Shown: positions 1 through 11,643, counted from the stretch's first letter. The stretch: 64,000 bases of DNA from Schizochytrium sp. TIO01 (GCA_004764695.1 SMSO01000035.1:1176001-1240000); one strand, 5' to 3'. The notes: generated from the letters alone by a model not told the origin. Numbers and translations: made by a program.

Positions 1-1533
1 CTCAATAAAGCCAATAGTTGAGGCTAGAGCTTGCTGAATGTACTGTTCTCGCGGTTCACCACTTCGAATCATAGACAGGAACGTATCGATCGCACCCGTG
101 GCACTCAGTTCTTGAACTTGTGCAGTTAAATAATCATTATTACGAAAGGCAGCAGCAGTGCTACTGTCCCGATGTATAATAGGCATTTCGCTGTTGCTAC
201 TTATTTGTGCATCAAACCTTGTATGGCCAAAAGACTCATCAAAGGCCCTACTGCGTTTGGAAAGTAGGTTGCGCAGCTGTGCGAAAACTTCACTTGAGCT
301 TGCTTTCTGTTCTACTTGCACCTGCAACCTCTCAGACCACAATGCACGATTGAGGAAAAGGTTTGCCAGTGGTTCTTGCAGAGTTGGGCAATGCAATGTA
401 AGGGGTACCCAAAGAGGAGCTGCGACAAAGTCTACAAGGTTTAATCCAAGTAGGCCTTGCACAAGCTCTGGTTCAGACTCTCCAACGCCTTTGTAAGTTT
501 TAGACGAGAGCGCTGTCTGACGAACAAGGCGCTCTGCATAATCTTCAGGTCGACAGACTAAGCTCTGTTGCGTTGCCCGAAACGCACCTTGAGTCAGAAC
601 GCGTTGCTGAATTACTGTGTCTGAGAATGGCTTAGCGGTGACACCATCTTCTGTCAAACTATCCCTGTGATTTCCATGAGACTTTGAGGGTTGAACGTCC
701 GTGTTGCTCCCTTGATAAAGAGAGTTCTGATCATCGATTTCCAAAGCTTTGATGAGATCTAAATTTCGCGCGACAGACCAGTGACATGCAGGATCTGTTG
801 CAGCTGCGCACCAGAACAAAACCTCCTGGAGGCCATGTTGAGCCTGTGGCGTTAGCTTACTAAGCCACGTAGATTTGTTTGCGTTAAGATATCGACGAAC
901 ATCATCAAATGCATCGCTCTTCTTTTTTCGAATGATTATTGTAGCTAGGAGCATTGCAAGAGCTTGGATTTCGCGTAAATAGAGATATGGTTTGACAGCA
1001 TCAAATGAGCGTAGATTGGTCAAGAAGCAGGCCATAGCGTGCAGCGACCAAAGGCAAGTGTCATTGTTTCCAAGTTCCTCGATTGATTTCCTCAGAGCTC
1101 CTTCGTCGAGATTTTCAATGTGAATAGGGAATTCAAATTTGGCAATAATATCTGCCTCTGCTTGCTTGCCCGCCTTTTCGCGAATCTTAACTATATCATC
1201 AGACCATGAAAAAAGTGACCTCAACGAGGGAAGCCTCTCCGAAGTATTGAACAAAGTATTAGTCATGAGTACATGTTCTGTGAAGCGAACACATGCGTCC
1301 CCAAAATTTTCTTCAAGCCACTCTGAAGTCAAGCTATCGACTGCAATATCTCGCAGACCCTTTTCGGACCAAAAGTCGCGTAGGGCAAATTGTACAATTA
1401 GGTCTTGTTGCCCCTTCACAAGCTCGATGAGACGCTGCATCTCAACATTTGAACCATCACTTTCTCCATATTGAGCCGCGTAACTTTCTTTCCGAAGTGG
1501 AAATATGCGACGAGTTGTGACTCGTTTCATCAT
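1..1533 (-). CDS. Unknown protein, 5' part, open at left edge (511 codons seen)
   Basis: An uninterrupted minus-strand frame runs from an ATG at 1531-1533 (a second ATG follows directly) to base 1 with no stop, so the 3' end lies outside the window. The frame upstream of the ATG stays open to about 1634 but contains no other in-frame ATG. The protein starts basic (MMKRVTTRRIF), then looks soluble and mainly helical, with balanced charge, many Leu and Gln residues, a short hydrophobic stretch (near Leu-Ala-Met-Leu-Leu-Ala-Thr-Ile) and a Ser/Asp-rich linker near residues 270-300. I see no signal peptide and no motif that I recognise. Composition and the >500-codon open length make a real gene likely; the function is unknown. 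It is divergent from the NIPA-like gene. Confidence 0.72.
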   Translation of the reverse strand, partial: MMKRVTTRRIFPLRKESYAAQYGESDGSNVEMQRLIELVKGQQDLIVQFALRDFWSEKGLRDIAVDSLTSEWLEENFGDACVRFTEHVLMTNTLFNTSERLPSLRSLFSWSDDIVKIREKAGKQAEADIIAKFEFPIHIENLDEGALRKSIEELGNNDTCLWSLHAMACFLTNLRSFDAVKPYLYLREIQALAMLLATIIIRKKKSDAFDDVRRYLNANKSTWLSKLTPQAQHGLQEVLFWCAAATDPACHWSVARNLDLIKALEIDDQNSLYQGSNTDVQPSKSHGNHRDSLTEDGVTAKPFSDTVIQQRVLTQGAFRATQQSLVCRPEDYAERLVRQTALSSKTYKGVGESEPELVQGLLGLNLVDFVAAPLWVPLTLHCPTLQEPLANLFLNRALWSERLQVQVEQKASSSEVFAQLRNLLSKRSRAFDESFGHTRFDAQISSNSEMPIIHRDSSTAAAFRNNDYLTAQVQELSATGAIDTFLSMIRSGEPREQYIQQALASTIGFIE

Positions 1534-4500
1534 ACTTGCTTTTATGTGAAGGTCCGCACAAGCTCTCCGCTTGGAGAACAGCGAGAGTTTGAAGGTTTCT
1601 TCTGATCTTTGATCCTCCCACTTGGCAAACTCTCACTATAATAAACTTTACGGTATACTCCTTTTTCGGCTCCAGTTGTCGATCACGGTGCTCAGTAAAA
1701 TTCGTTTTGCGCGGAAGTTATCGAGACAGCAGAAAATAAATCTCAGTTGACCAAAACAAGAAGAATAGATGTATCAGCGTTGGAATTTGAACAAGACAGA
1801 GATCCTTAACTATCGCTTTCCTTGCTATGTTCCAATGCTTGCTCGAGGTTTCAGTCTTAAAGTAGTAAAGGTTGTTTCCTCCGAAAGGTCACACGTGTGG
1901 CGAAGTTTGGCTTGTGATATCTAACCACGTCAATTCAAGCACAGTCTTCGATCTGGCAAAGACTACAGTTGCCCTAAGTAGGCTCTCGCCTTTCCTCCCC
2001 TGCGTGTTTCGGTATACAGAAGAGCTCTGTGGAGCTCCCGAGCATGAAATGAGTCAGTCGTAAGACAGCACGAAACTATGGTACGCTGAGCTGCACACCG
2101 CCGCTCTTCTCCAAGGCACTCCTTGCTGATCTTTATTGCCTTCTCGCACGAACCATGCCCCTGCTAGACAATTTGCTCTGATGTGGCTTGCTCTTTTTCA
2201 AGACAAGTTAGGTAGGTGTGCGCGTCTCCTAAGTGTTCGTAGCACAGCGTACTGTATATTATAGCGTGTAAACTAAACTCCCTTCTCCTGGTATATATAA
2301 AGCACAGCCATTCGGTGGTGCGAGTTTGCTCTCTTTCTTAGCACTTCACGAAGCGAAATATTGTAGCAAAGCTGTAAGAAGAGTCGCTACCAGAATGTGG
2401 ATCTTTATTCAGATTACGCTCAGCTTTAGGATGATATCTAATCAGAATGGTACACCTACCAAACATTGGTTTTCTTTCCTCGGCCTGCGGCGTCCTTGTA
2501 AGCAGTAGCTTGCCTTTTGTGTTGTCAAGAAGCACTATGATTTTGCATCGTTTTCCTTTAATCTTTCTTTTGAGGGGTTGAAAAACGGATACATATCAAC
2601 GGTACTCTAAAATATTTCCACAACCCGTCCATCAATTTTTTTTTTCCTCCTTCTTTTCTCATATTTAATCGTCTTCTTTAAAGAAAGAAAAATTGTACCA
2701 CTGGACAGCTAAGGCTCGGCAGAACCTGCAGTTCGAATCACGTGTTCACCTTCTGAGAGTAATTTTCCGTAGACACATTGTCTTGCTTCGGCATTGGTGC
2801 GCAGTGATGCTTTTAGTGCATGTCCTGAGATTTTTCTTTTAATATCTATTTTTGTCTTGAAGTACGAAGGGCACGTGCCTGCTTGATTCTTTTTTAAGAT
2901 CAGAAAACACAAATCAGGAGGAGCACATCCTTACCACTACTAGTATGCATTCTGCATTTTGACTCATTCACGGCATCTGCCGACAGCGCAACGTCGATTC
3001 TACCACCAAACGTGCAAGTGGCGGTTAGAAGTTCTATCGGAACTGTTACAGATATCTTTGTTTTTTCTTTCGCTCAGGCAGCCTTTATTTTTTACGTATA
3101 TGTACCTAGTGTTGAAATAGATGAAGGATTCACCAATAGGTGTGAATATCTCTTTGGAAATATGTAACAATAGTATCTAGCTAGTACGCAAAGTCAAGAT
3201 TTTTACCACTACCCTAGTATCTTCCTTGGTGTAGCAGGTGAGTCTACCCTACTACCAGACTATAGTCATCCAAGGAGGAGTGTCTGTGAATTCTTTAACT
3301 TCAAGTTGGGTTTAATTCAATAAAGAAGGATTCAGAAAGAAGAAAAAACGTCACTGTAGTTCATTGTCTACTAGTTACTAGCGATTAAATCAGTCTTGAA
3401 AACCCCTTGTCGATCTGTACTAATTAGAGGCCAATACTAAAACTCCTTTTGCTAAGGTAATAACTAAAACAAAAGCATACGTCTCATAGCTCATCTCTCT
3501 CATTTTAAATACTTACTCGAATGTGAGCACAATTGTGCTTTTGGCTTGGAACTGTGCTTTTTCGGCGCCCTCGTAAATCAGGGGCTATGTGTATTCGTGG
3601 AATCTTTTACTTGGGCGACAAATGAATGCGCTTACTTCATTAATGTGGGTGAAAAAACTTAAACAAAATGGCTTATAACCTTTTGTAAACCAAGAGATTG
3701 CAATGAACTTATTGTAATAGGTCATTCCACCTTAGATACATATATGCTGTTACTTGAGTTTGGCATAAGTAAAAATATGTGTACGAATAGCTTCTAATAG
3801 AAGTGAGTGGGTGACACCTAAACTACTACTGTTACAGACATTCGACAATATATAATCAAGGGTAGCAACCAAGAACGTTTCAAAGAATTTGCAAATATTG
3901 TAGCTTAAAAGCACACTCCTTCTCTGGAGGACAAAATGACTCCCTGTTGATACCAGTAGAAATCGGACGGACATAAATAAGGGTAATCTCAAAGGATTTC
4001 AAAGTAAGACACTAAAAGAGGTGCAGATAGATATTCTTGTGAGCGACTTCGCGAGTATCATGGAGTTGATTCTCAAGTCATGCATATTGCTTGCCAATTG
4101 ACCATAATCGTATCCCTTTTATTGCGAGAATGGTTGGAAAGGAATATTTTCTGAAAGTATGAATTGCTTAAAGGACTGCTGAAATATAAAAACAACCACT
4201 ATGAGGAGCTGGCTTTGTCTTTTTACCTTAAAAATAAGAACACCACGCTATATCTTCAGAAAACAGATTTTGCAAAGCCCAGTAAACTAAACTCCATAAC
4301 AGGATACAGAAAGATGAATACCCTACGTAAAATGCCTAGTGCTGGCGAATTATAAATTAAAACAAGTGCCATGAATTTATATTGTTCAAAACTTGCCTTA
4401 TTCTTGCCTATTTTTGCTACAAAGGTTGCATTCCAGGGATCTGCCTCTCACGTTTGTCTTATTTCGGTTCCGCCTCTTCTCAAGGTTGATGATGGTAATC

Positions 4501-5816
4501 TATATGATAAACGGTGTCGTTTCCCTTCACAATTCAGTTGCATTGTACACCGCAATAAGAATCTGCTTAGAATCACCAAAGATGTGCTTGAATTAGAGGA
4601 AGTCTGGAATTGTTGTTTACATTGTCAATATTTAGAAAATGCAAGGCCACTGCAACTCAAATTTAGGCCGAAACTGGAGGTTCGGGAGCGCAGAGCATTA
4701 AGGCTAATCCTTCTATTAGAAATGAATCATGGCCACGTAGTACATTTAGGGTAAAGCGCACCACACCTGAACGTGCTTCTCACAGCCCCCTGCCGCCGTT
4801 GCTACTAAACTCAGAGATCTTATTAAGGATGACATTGCTGGGCTTCTATTGGCAAATCGTGATTCCTGATGTGTCCTTCCTTATGCCTAATAGCAAGTTC
4901 CTGTATGCAAAAGTTCATTGAGAAAAGACAAAACATAAAATTGGCGCGTGCACATAAATGAAATAAGTATAGTAATCAGTACGTAGCTGATCCCCTATTA
5001 ATAGATAGAGTAATCATAAAGATTGGAACACGTGCCAAACATCGCTTTTCCACCAGCCAGCCTTTATGCCCTGCAGCAAGTCGTTGGCAAAGACCCTCAA
5101 AGAATATCATTAATCTGAGATATCTTTAGTAGAGTACAAGCTACTAGACGTAATCGTACCCTCCATTTCTCTCTAAAGTTATTCTTTGCATAAATTAATT
5201 AATATGGTGATAAAAGATCATTCGACAGGCTGAAAATTTTTAAGTATTAAATAAGAATATATCCTACTAGTTCAACTTAGATTCATTCCAGGCACCTAAT
5301 TTACCAGCCGGGCAGTTGCAATCATTCGCAATTTCTCTTTTTGAATTTATAGTCCTGTTACCCTTGGTCGAATGAGCAAGTTTATATTCGTGCATATTGC
5401 TCGCAATCCTACTCATTGCAGTATTAGGTACCTCACCTATAATGATTTTTCATTACCTCATTACCTCACATACAACACAAGAGGTAAGTAAGTACCAGTT
5501 TTTAAATTAAACATTAATAAATAAATAAAAAATGAACATTAAAACTTGGCACCAAGACAAGAGGTAGGTGCTTGCTTCCATGCAACATCTGTAATGAGTT
5601 CAGGGAGGGATCTTATTTATACTCAGCTGCTCCATGCAACGCCATACACGAAGACCGGAACAAGTCTGCTCATAGCAAATTAGAGAATCTCAAGCAAAAT
5701 CCATTCCGAAGTTTTTTAAACAAGAACTCAATCTCTGATTCGATCTTGAACAAGAAGGTTGACTAACTGATTCCTCAGGTTTGAACATTGTGCCTCAGCT
5801 CCACGGAGACACCTCC
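1534..5816. other. Intergenic spacer, 4.3 kb, AT-rich
   Basis: No frame here has both a plausible ATG start and protein-like composition over a useful length. The longest open stretch, 4371-4754 plus (about 127 codons), has a biased, uncertain composition and no recognisable motif. A TATA-like octamer (TATATAAA) lies at 2294-2301 but no convincing gene follows it. The spacer presumably contains the divergent promoters of its two flanking genes. Confidence 0.5.
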
Positions 5817-7469
5817 ATGAAACCTCGCAGCAGATCATCTTTGATCTCCTCCAGGTCTTCTTTCACCGCTCTTAGTTCAGACCGTCAACCTGCAACATCA
5901 CCTCACCAGCGTAAACACGCTCAACTTCATCGTCATTTCCACAGCTCTAGGGCTTCCAAGGCATCTAGACCTTCAACACCCTCGGATCGTGGACAGGACC
6001 AAGATCGCCGGCACTCCAAGCCCCTCTGCCCTGATCCGTTTGAGAACGCTGGTGACCGAAGCAGTGTCGTGCGCACCTCGGAACCTCTATCCTCCGCGCG
6101 CGACTTCGGCATTGGAGAGGTCTCTCGTGCCGACGCCGTCGCATACCTCAACGCGAAGGCAGCCTCATCTTCCGCAGCCTCTTTCTCAGCTGCTGCTAAC
6201 TTTAACGACTCTGCGACGACACAAGCTACTGCAGAACGCAGTGCCGGCCGTCGTCGCAGTCGCGAGAGCATCGCTCGCAGTGTAACCCACGCCTCGCTAG
6301 CAGCGCAAAAGTCTTCGGACGCTGCGACAGCGCTCAAGCTCGTAGTACCGCTTGTTGTTCTTGCTGCGTTTGAGATTTTACGACAGCTTGGAGCAGCCTT
6401 GACAAAGCAAAAGCTTGCAGATTCTGAAAACTCTGCACATATTTTTGCGGCTGGAGGACTTTTTTCGTCATTGTGGAAAACAGTCACCTTGACGGCAGGA
6501 GCAACAACTAGCACAAATTCTGAGATTACAATGGGTGCTGACAACGGCGTGAGTGGGTCTGTGGTGGTTGGTGTGTGCTTGAGTGTTGCAGCCTCATGCA
6601 TGAACGCTTTGGGGCTCAATTTGCAGCGTCTCGGGCAAGGTGCTGATCAGCCTCGATCTAACTTTCTCAAGGCGATTCCTGGTGGCCTTAACACAGTTGG
6701 TGTTGCACTTTCAGCTCTTTCAGGCATTACAGACCTTGTTTCGTTTGGCTTTGCTCCTCAAAGTTTGCTTGCTCCCTTTGGAGCTGTGACCCTCGTGATA
6801 AACCTGATTTTGGCTCCAGTACTGCACCACGAGAAGCTTGCCACTGTCGATATTGTCGCAACATCGCTCGTGTGTGCAGGAATCGCTTTGGCTTTGTTGT
6901 CGAGTCCTGATGCAGGGCCACAGATGTCCTTCCATGAACTTCATCGCCTTGCAACGAGGTCTGTAGTTCCCGTGTATCTCATAGTGTACGCACTAATTAT
7001 GGCCTTTATTGCCAAACACATCGTCGATGGCGAACGTCGTGGCAAAGGTGAGTCCAGATCTGTAGGTGCTGGATATCCGGTGCTTGCAGGTATGCTTGGA
7101 GGTCTCACGACACTCTCGGCAAAGTCTCTTACAGAGCTGCTCAAGGTTGCCTCGTTCTCAACGCAACCAAAAGCTCTAGTAATTGCACTGGCGGCGACGG
7201 CGTGTTTTGCGGTAACGCAAGTCCGTGTACTTAATCGAGGACTTGGACGGCACTCTGCCCTCTTTGTAGTACCGTTGTTTTCAGCTTCCCTGCTGCTTGC
7301 GAATCTTTGTGGCGGTGGTGTCCTTTTTGATGAGTTTGCGGCATTTAAACCTCAACAGCTTGCGAAATTTCTTGTAGGAGTGGCCGTTGTAGTGTTTGGC
7401 GTTGCCATGCTGGCGACTAAGGAGGAGGAAGCTGATACAGAAGAAGGTATCAAGAAGAAGGCCAGGTGA
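5817..7469 (+). CDS. NIPA-like magnesium/cation transporter (DUF803), long N-terminal extension
   Basis: The predicted product is 550 aa from the first in-frame ATG (5817). The C-terminal 310 residues form a NIPA/DUF803 multi-pass domain of the EamA-like transporter superfamily, whose members move Mg2+ and related cations. The best signature is around residues 308-340 (GFAPQSLLAPFGAVTLVI, then the HHEKL turn), and about eight to nine hydrophobic segments end in an acidic/basic tail (TKEEEADTEE). The first 240 residues are Ser/Arg/Ala-rich with one extra hydrophobic segment near 174-192, and are not part of the family. A second ATG at 6531, in the context ACAATGG, would give a normal-sized 312-aa NIPA, so the extension could be 5'UTR. 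No intron is needed. The gene converges on PEX3. Confidence 0.82.
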   Translation: MKPRSRSSLISSRSSFTALSSDRQPATSPHQRKHAQLHRHFHSSRASKASRPSTPSDRGQDQDRRHSKPLCPDPFENAGDRSSVVRTSEPLSSARDFGIGEVSRADAVAYLNAKAASSSAASFSAAANFNDSATTQATAERSAGRRRSRESIARSVTHASLAAQKSSDAATALKLVVPLVVLAAFEILRQLGAALTKQKLADSENSAHIFAAGGLFSSLWKTVTLTAGATTSTNSEITMGADNGVSGSVVVGVCLSVAASCMNALGLNLQRLGQGADQPRSNFLKAIPGGLNTVGVALSALSGITDLVSFGFAPQSLLAPFGAVTLVINLILAPVLHHEKLATVDIVATSLVCAGIALALLSSPDAGPQMSFHELHRLATRSVVPVYLIVYALIMAFIAKHIVDGERRGKGESRSVGAGYPVLAGMLGGLTTLSAKSLTELLKVASFSTQPKALVIALAATACFAVTQVRVLNRGLGRHSALFVVPLFSASLLLANLCGGGVLFDEFAAFKPQQLAKFLVGVAVVVFGVAMLATKEEEADTEEGIKKKAR

Positions 7470-8423
7470 GAAGCCCGCGAAGTAGGGATCCACAAAAATG
7501 ATGGCTATATCGACTTCAACAATGAGCCATAACTTATCCATCTAATGGGCATTACACGCTGACTCAGATACAATGCATATATATACATCCATGAAGCTGC
7601 GTGTATTGTTTATTTGGTACAAACCTGAATGTGATTCCAGACAAAGTGTTAGAGCCGATATGGGCATTTTCCAAAATGGTTTCTCTATGCTAATAATCTT
7701 ATTGTTGATTGGCATGAATTCGGATATCCATCATTATGTCTGTCAAACTCATCAATATGAAGAAAGAATTTGGCACATTTTCGGTTTTCCATGCGGTTAG
7801 CTTATGCTACGCTCTGCAATGTGGCGTGTCTAGTGTTTTTTAAGTTTCCTTTTAAATAATTGAGAGAAGATAATCTATTACACTTAACCATGCTCTTATT
7901 TACGCTCCCTCCCGTTCATTTGTCATATATTGTCCTGCTAGGACAGAACATCCATGATTACTTTAATTTCATCGTGAGTCTTACGGAATTCAATCGTTCA
8001 TGTAGGCAGAATGGTGTGGTTGAAAGCACTCTGCATTGGTAACTGGTTAGTTGATTAGTTCGAATTATATTTAATCTGGTCTATTCAGTTACCACACATT
8101 TTTTGATGAGTCTTCATTGTCTGTCAGTTTATTGGCGAATCTTCGCCTAACAATTGCTCTAGCGAATCATATACAACAGAAAAAATCGAGAAGGGCTGGC
8201 TGAAATCTAGGAGGAGGAAAGCATAATAATGATAGTTATTGTTTGTAAGTATGCTCTATGCAAGCAAAGAAATGAATGAAGAAATGAAAGCAAAAAGTAA
8301 AAAAGGTGAGAGGGAAGCGCGAGGGTTGCGTGTTGCGAATATATAGTTTCAACAAAGTTGGCGTGTATCAAATAAAAGTGCACTTGCACATATGCAGTGA
8401 GACTTTGTTTGGGACTCTTCGCT
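7470..8423. other. Convergent 3' spacer between NIPA-like gene and PEX3
   Basis: AT-rich spacer holding the two 3' ends. Short open frames at 7573-7800 and 7860-8042 lack good starts and protein-like composition. I see no RNA gene or repeat. Confidence 0.5.
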
Positions 8424-10178
8424 TTACGCACCCTGCGGTAGTGAACTGCCATGGCTACTCACGCTGCTGCTGCTGCTCATGAGGTTATTGTTACTCGTAT
8501 TGTTGCCTGGGGCTCCTTGGCCAGCTTCAAACCCTTGGGCTGTTAAACTTTGAAGCATTTGCATCATTTGTGCATCATCAATTCCACCTGGGCCGCCTGG
8601 GCCTCCAGAGCCCAGACCCCCTCCGTTGCCGCCCATAAAACTCTGCGTTAAGAGCTTCATGAGTTCCGCTTCATTGCCATCATCCATACCACCAAGGCCA
8701 CCAAGAAGGCTAGCAAGGCTACCCAGGTCATCCTCACCAAGTCCGAGAGCTCCAAGTCCGAGGTCATCTAAGGAAGAATCAGCATCTGTACCTTGTTGGA
8801 AAACAGCATTACAAAGATCGTCCAGCGCCGGGATATCTGATAGGCTCTGCTGAAAATCAGATCTTGGCGCAGAGGGCATTTCGTCCCCAGAAGCAAACCC
8901 ATCGGTTGGCGACCCAGGAGCCCGTGTGCTTCCTTCCTCAAGCACATGGCCAGATGCAACCTTAAGATTCACAATGATCTTTGTAAGGGAGAAGCGGTCC
9001 TCCTCATCATCCTCTTCAGCCTTGTTTGAATCACCTATCTGCTCTTTCTTAACACGGCGGTAAACCTCAAAAGGACGGTTCTGAATAACTTTGTGTAATA
9101 CATCAAAGAGACGATCAAATGTCTGCTCTGCTGCAAGAGCAAAGTTGGGACTCTCAATCATATCAAGTGTCTCCTCAAGCATATCACGAAGGATGGCGTT
9201 TTGCTCCGGGCTCAGCTCCCGATCCGGGCCCAAAATGCCCTCCTCGTCCTCCGGCACAAGACACTTTACAATCCATTGGCGGGTCTGCGCAGAGAGTCGA
9301 AGACCATCTTTAGGCTCGCCACATCCCTCGATCTGAGAACGGATCTTGTCAATCATATTCAGGATATCCCAACGATTTACAGTTGCATCCGTGCCCATAT
9401 TCCACTCCACGGTGGCTTGCTGGATTGCATTCTGCACATGGCGGAGCATAACTTCCATTCCATTTCCTGAGTTCATAAAGTGGTCGCTACCACTAAAGAG
9501 GAAGCTCTCACGCAGACGCTGTGAAACAAGGCCTGTACTCTCGTCGGAGCTTCCCGACGACGCGCTGCCATCGTCTTCACCCTGGTCTCCAGTGGGTCCG
9601 TTCTCGACAGCAGGCTGATTTAGTTTCCGTGCCTCAGCTTCCGCTTTGGCTTCCGCACGACGTTGCGAGATGGCTTCTTCAAATGCATAGCGACCAAGAA
9701 TGTGCAATTGTATCCTCAACACACAGTTAAGAAGGCCAAGAGCATAAACGGAAACAATAAGTCGAGCAAGGCTAACCACCTTGAGCTCGTCCCAAAGCTG
9801 CATAACTTCTTCCTCATCCTGAGCGGTGGGGGTGCCGCCCTCGTTTTTGCGACGCAGACGAACTGCTTTTAGTCTTTCCGTAACTGGCTTTGGGTCTGTA
9901 AGCTTCTTCACCATACCTCTGAGGGGTGGGACAAAGGTCAAGATCATGCTACTACACTCTTTGCGGACACGTGCCAGCTCAGATTCGCGGTACTGAGTTT
10001 CCATCATCTTCTCTTGCAGGCCGCGGCCAAGTTCTTCGACCTGACGCATACTATCAAGGACCATACGCTTTGCATAGTAGTATCCACCCACGCCCACTGC
10101 AGTCACTGTGCCGAGAGCAATAAACTTTTTCTTGTGCCATTTCAGGAAATCCCATGTGCGCTGCAAGTAGTCTGACAT
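8424..10178 (-). CDS. PEX3: Peroxisomal biogenesis factor 3 (peroxin-3)
   Basis: 584 aa from ATG at 10176-10178. PEX3 is the peroxisomal membrane receptor for PEX19 and its membrane-protein cargo. The N-terminus (FLKWHKKKFI at residues 11-20, then a hydrophobic Gly/Val/Tyr segment to about 40) is the typical short luminal tail plus transmembrane anchor. Residues 122-166 carry the conserved PEX19-binding region, with Trp129 followed by ELKVVSLARL and the helix ending in LRIQLHILGRYAF, matching the animal protein around its key Trp. At 584 aa it is much longer than the roughly 370-450 aa usual in the family. Extra length comes from a Ser/Asp-rich loop near 185-215 and a C-terminal tail rich in Gly, Met, Asn and Ser (about 480-584). 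No introns. Confidence 0.93.
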   Translation of the reverse strand: MSDYLQRTWDFLKWHKKKFIALGTVTAVGVGGYYYAKRMVLDSMRQVEELGRGLQEKMMETQYRESELARVRKECSSMILTFVPPLRGMVKKLTDPKPVTERLKAVRLRRKNEGGTPTAQDEEEVMQLWDELKVVSLARLIVSVYALGLLNCVLRIQLHILGRYAFEEAISQRRAEAKAEAEARKLNQPAVENGPTGDQGEDDGSASSGSSDESTGLVSQRLRESFLFSGSDHFMNSGNGMEVMLRHVQNAIQQATVEWNMGTDATVNRWDILNMIDKIRSQIEGCGEPKDGLRLSAQTRQWIVKCLVPEDEEGILGPDRELSPEQNAILRDMLEETLDMIESPNFALAAEQTFDRLFDVLHKVIQNRPFEVYRRVKKEQIGDSNKAEEDDEEDRFSLTKIIVNLKVASGHVLEEGSTRAPGSPTDGFASGDEMPSAPRSDFQQSLSDIPALDDLCNAVFQQGTDADSSLDDLGLGALGLGEDDLGSLASLLGGLGGMDDGNEAELMKLLTQSFMGGNGGGLGSGGPGGPGGIDDAQMMQMLQSLTAQGFEAGQGAPGNNTSNNNLMSSSSSVSSHGSSLPQGA

Positions 10179-10518
10179 CTTGTCGCAGTTTATGCTCTTA
10201 TATGCAGTCTCACAAGTAAAGTCTTTTCTTAACCAAACAGCAATCTAGAGCTAACGAATGACCCAGGTTATCGCAGGATTCCCACGCGATGCTAGCCTAC
10301 TTGTTCCAGCGATCTTCAACGAACAATAAATTGCAGGTTTCACTTTTCCACAGGATCTGCAAAATTCCGATTAAGGAGCAGACTATATAGAGGCCAATGA
10401 GTATGTCTTCTCCAAATTCCTGTTACTCTCGAGATGTTCTTTATTCTCAGAAATCACAACCTCCAAAGCAAATAGATAATTTAGTACAATCTTTCCAAAG
10501 TCAAGTAATCAGCAGTAA

Positions 10519-10875
10519 TTAGAACCGGCTGTTAGACCTTTCCCCCAAGATAGCTTTATCAGTGGTCGTGCTCTTCCCTGTCAAGGCACTAAGGTTCTCC
10601 ACGACAACCTTGTAGTGCAAATACTCTCGTGTAATTGCTGAGTCGCAGCGACGTCTTCGCGAGTTGGTCTCAAGAAAGAAAGCTAAAGTCACGATCTGCA
10701 GAAAGTTGAACTCCACGCCAGCAAAACTGGCAAAGCAACCAATTAACTTCTCGCTAGCTCCGCAGAGAGCTGCGCTTCTCACTCTCTCGCGAAAGAGTAT
10801 ATGATTGAATGAAATCAGATTGCTACTCTGTCCTGCTTCTTCACGGTGGATTGGGAATGGCAAACCTCCTTGCAT
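10519..10875 (-). CDS. Possible small protein, 118 aa, unknown
   Basis: An open frame with a true ATG (10873-10875) lies between the divergent PEX3 and PRPS genes. It has a central hydrophobic stretch (around FNFLQIVTLAFFLE) followed by a basic patch (NSRRRRC) and a mixed polar C-terminus. I recognise no domain. It may be a real single-pass small protein, or an upstream ORF or chance frame in the PEX3 5' region, since it reads in the same direction as PEX3 and lies about 340 bp upstream of its ATG. Confidence 0.3.
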   Translation of the reverse strand: MQGGLPFPIHREEAGQSSNLISFNHILFRERVRSAALCGASEKLIGCFASFAGVEFNFLQIVTLAFFLETNSRRRRCDSAITREYLHYKVVVENLSALTGKSTTTDKAILGERSNSRF

Positions 10876-11643
10876 TCTCTATTTCCACCTTAATACTACC
10901 CTAAGAAGTGCCCTCTAAAATTAAGGTCTACTGCACAGTCGTTTCACATAACTGCACTATGCTTATGTGTTACATATATAAACGTTTCAGGTAGGAAGTA
11001 CCTCACAGTTCCTCATACGTTCCACAAATGTTCTGTCTCGATCCGCCCTCCCAGCGTCTAGCAGGGTTATGACCCTGTTAGGCGGTGGGCCTGCCGCCAT
11101 CCTTGTTCTTATAATCCGCCTTTTTCATTTAGTAGTATCTCCTAGCTGGATTGGAATACGGTACACACCAGACCCTCCTCGATTGGGACATAGAGGAAAC
11201 CTGTAGCAGTGTTTGGACTATGTCCGAAGGGAGAGAGCAACTCGCAGGTCGTGGCCGTGTGGGCACTTTGGAAATGAAGGGACTTGAGAGTTTTAAGTAA
11301 GAGGTTTGAAAAGTCTACTTGTCGGATGGGTAGGAAATGAGTTATAGAGGATACTTGATAGTAAGTCAAAGGCTATAGGCTATAGTAGATTGAGGAGTAC
11401 TGTAGGTCTGTCTTGAATGGAGCGGTATGTATGGTGCTCAACAGCATCAACATCAAGAATATGATATTGATCAACGACGAGTAAGTCGAAGTCGTCAAGG
11501 AGGCGCAGCAATCCTCCATTCCGAGGCGTCGAAGACCTGAGCGGAGTTAGGTCCGCTGGGACTCTCGCTCCTGAATTTAACCCTTTTCCTGCACCCGTTC
11601 GCGTCCCCGGTCGTCGCGTAAGCCTTGTGCGGTCGCAAAGACA
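10876..11643. other. Spacer upstream of PRPS, with two adjacent hairpins
   Basis: Contains a TATA-like TATATAAA at 10975-10982 and, at 11062-11098, two adjacent hairpins (CAGGG/CCCTG, then GGCGG/CCGCC) in a GC-rich patch followed by a T-run at 11119-11123. The PRPS 5'UTR and promoter must lie in the right part. No coding frame is credible here. Confidence 0.4.

Noticed and set aside
2701-2770. TTCGAATC block resembling a tRNA T-loop
   Set aside because: The flanking bases do not pair into a T stem, and no acceptor or D arm is present.
5933-6619. 228-codon minus-strand ORF over the NIPA N-terminal extension
   Set aside because: Most likely antisense of the Ser/Ala-rich extension. Kept in mind because the extension itself is uncertain, but the antisense product is Ala/Ser low complexity with no motif.
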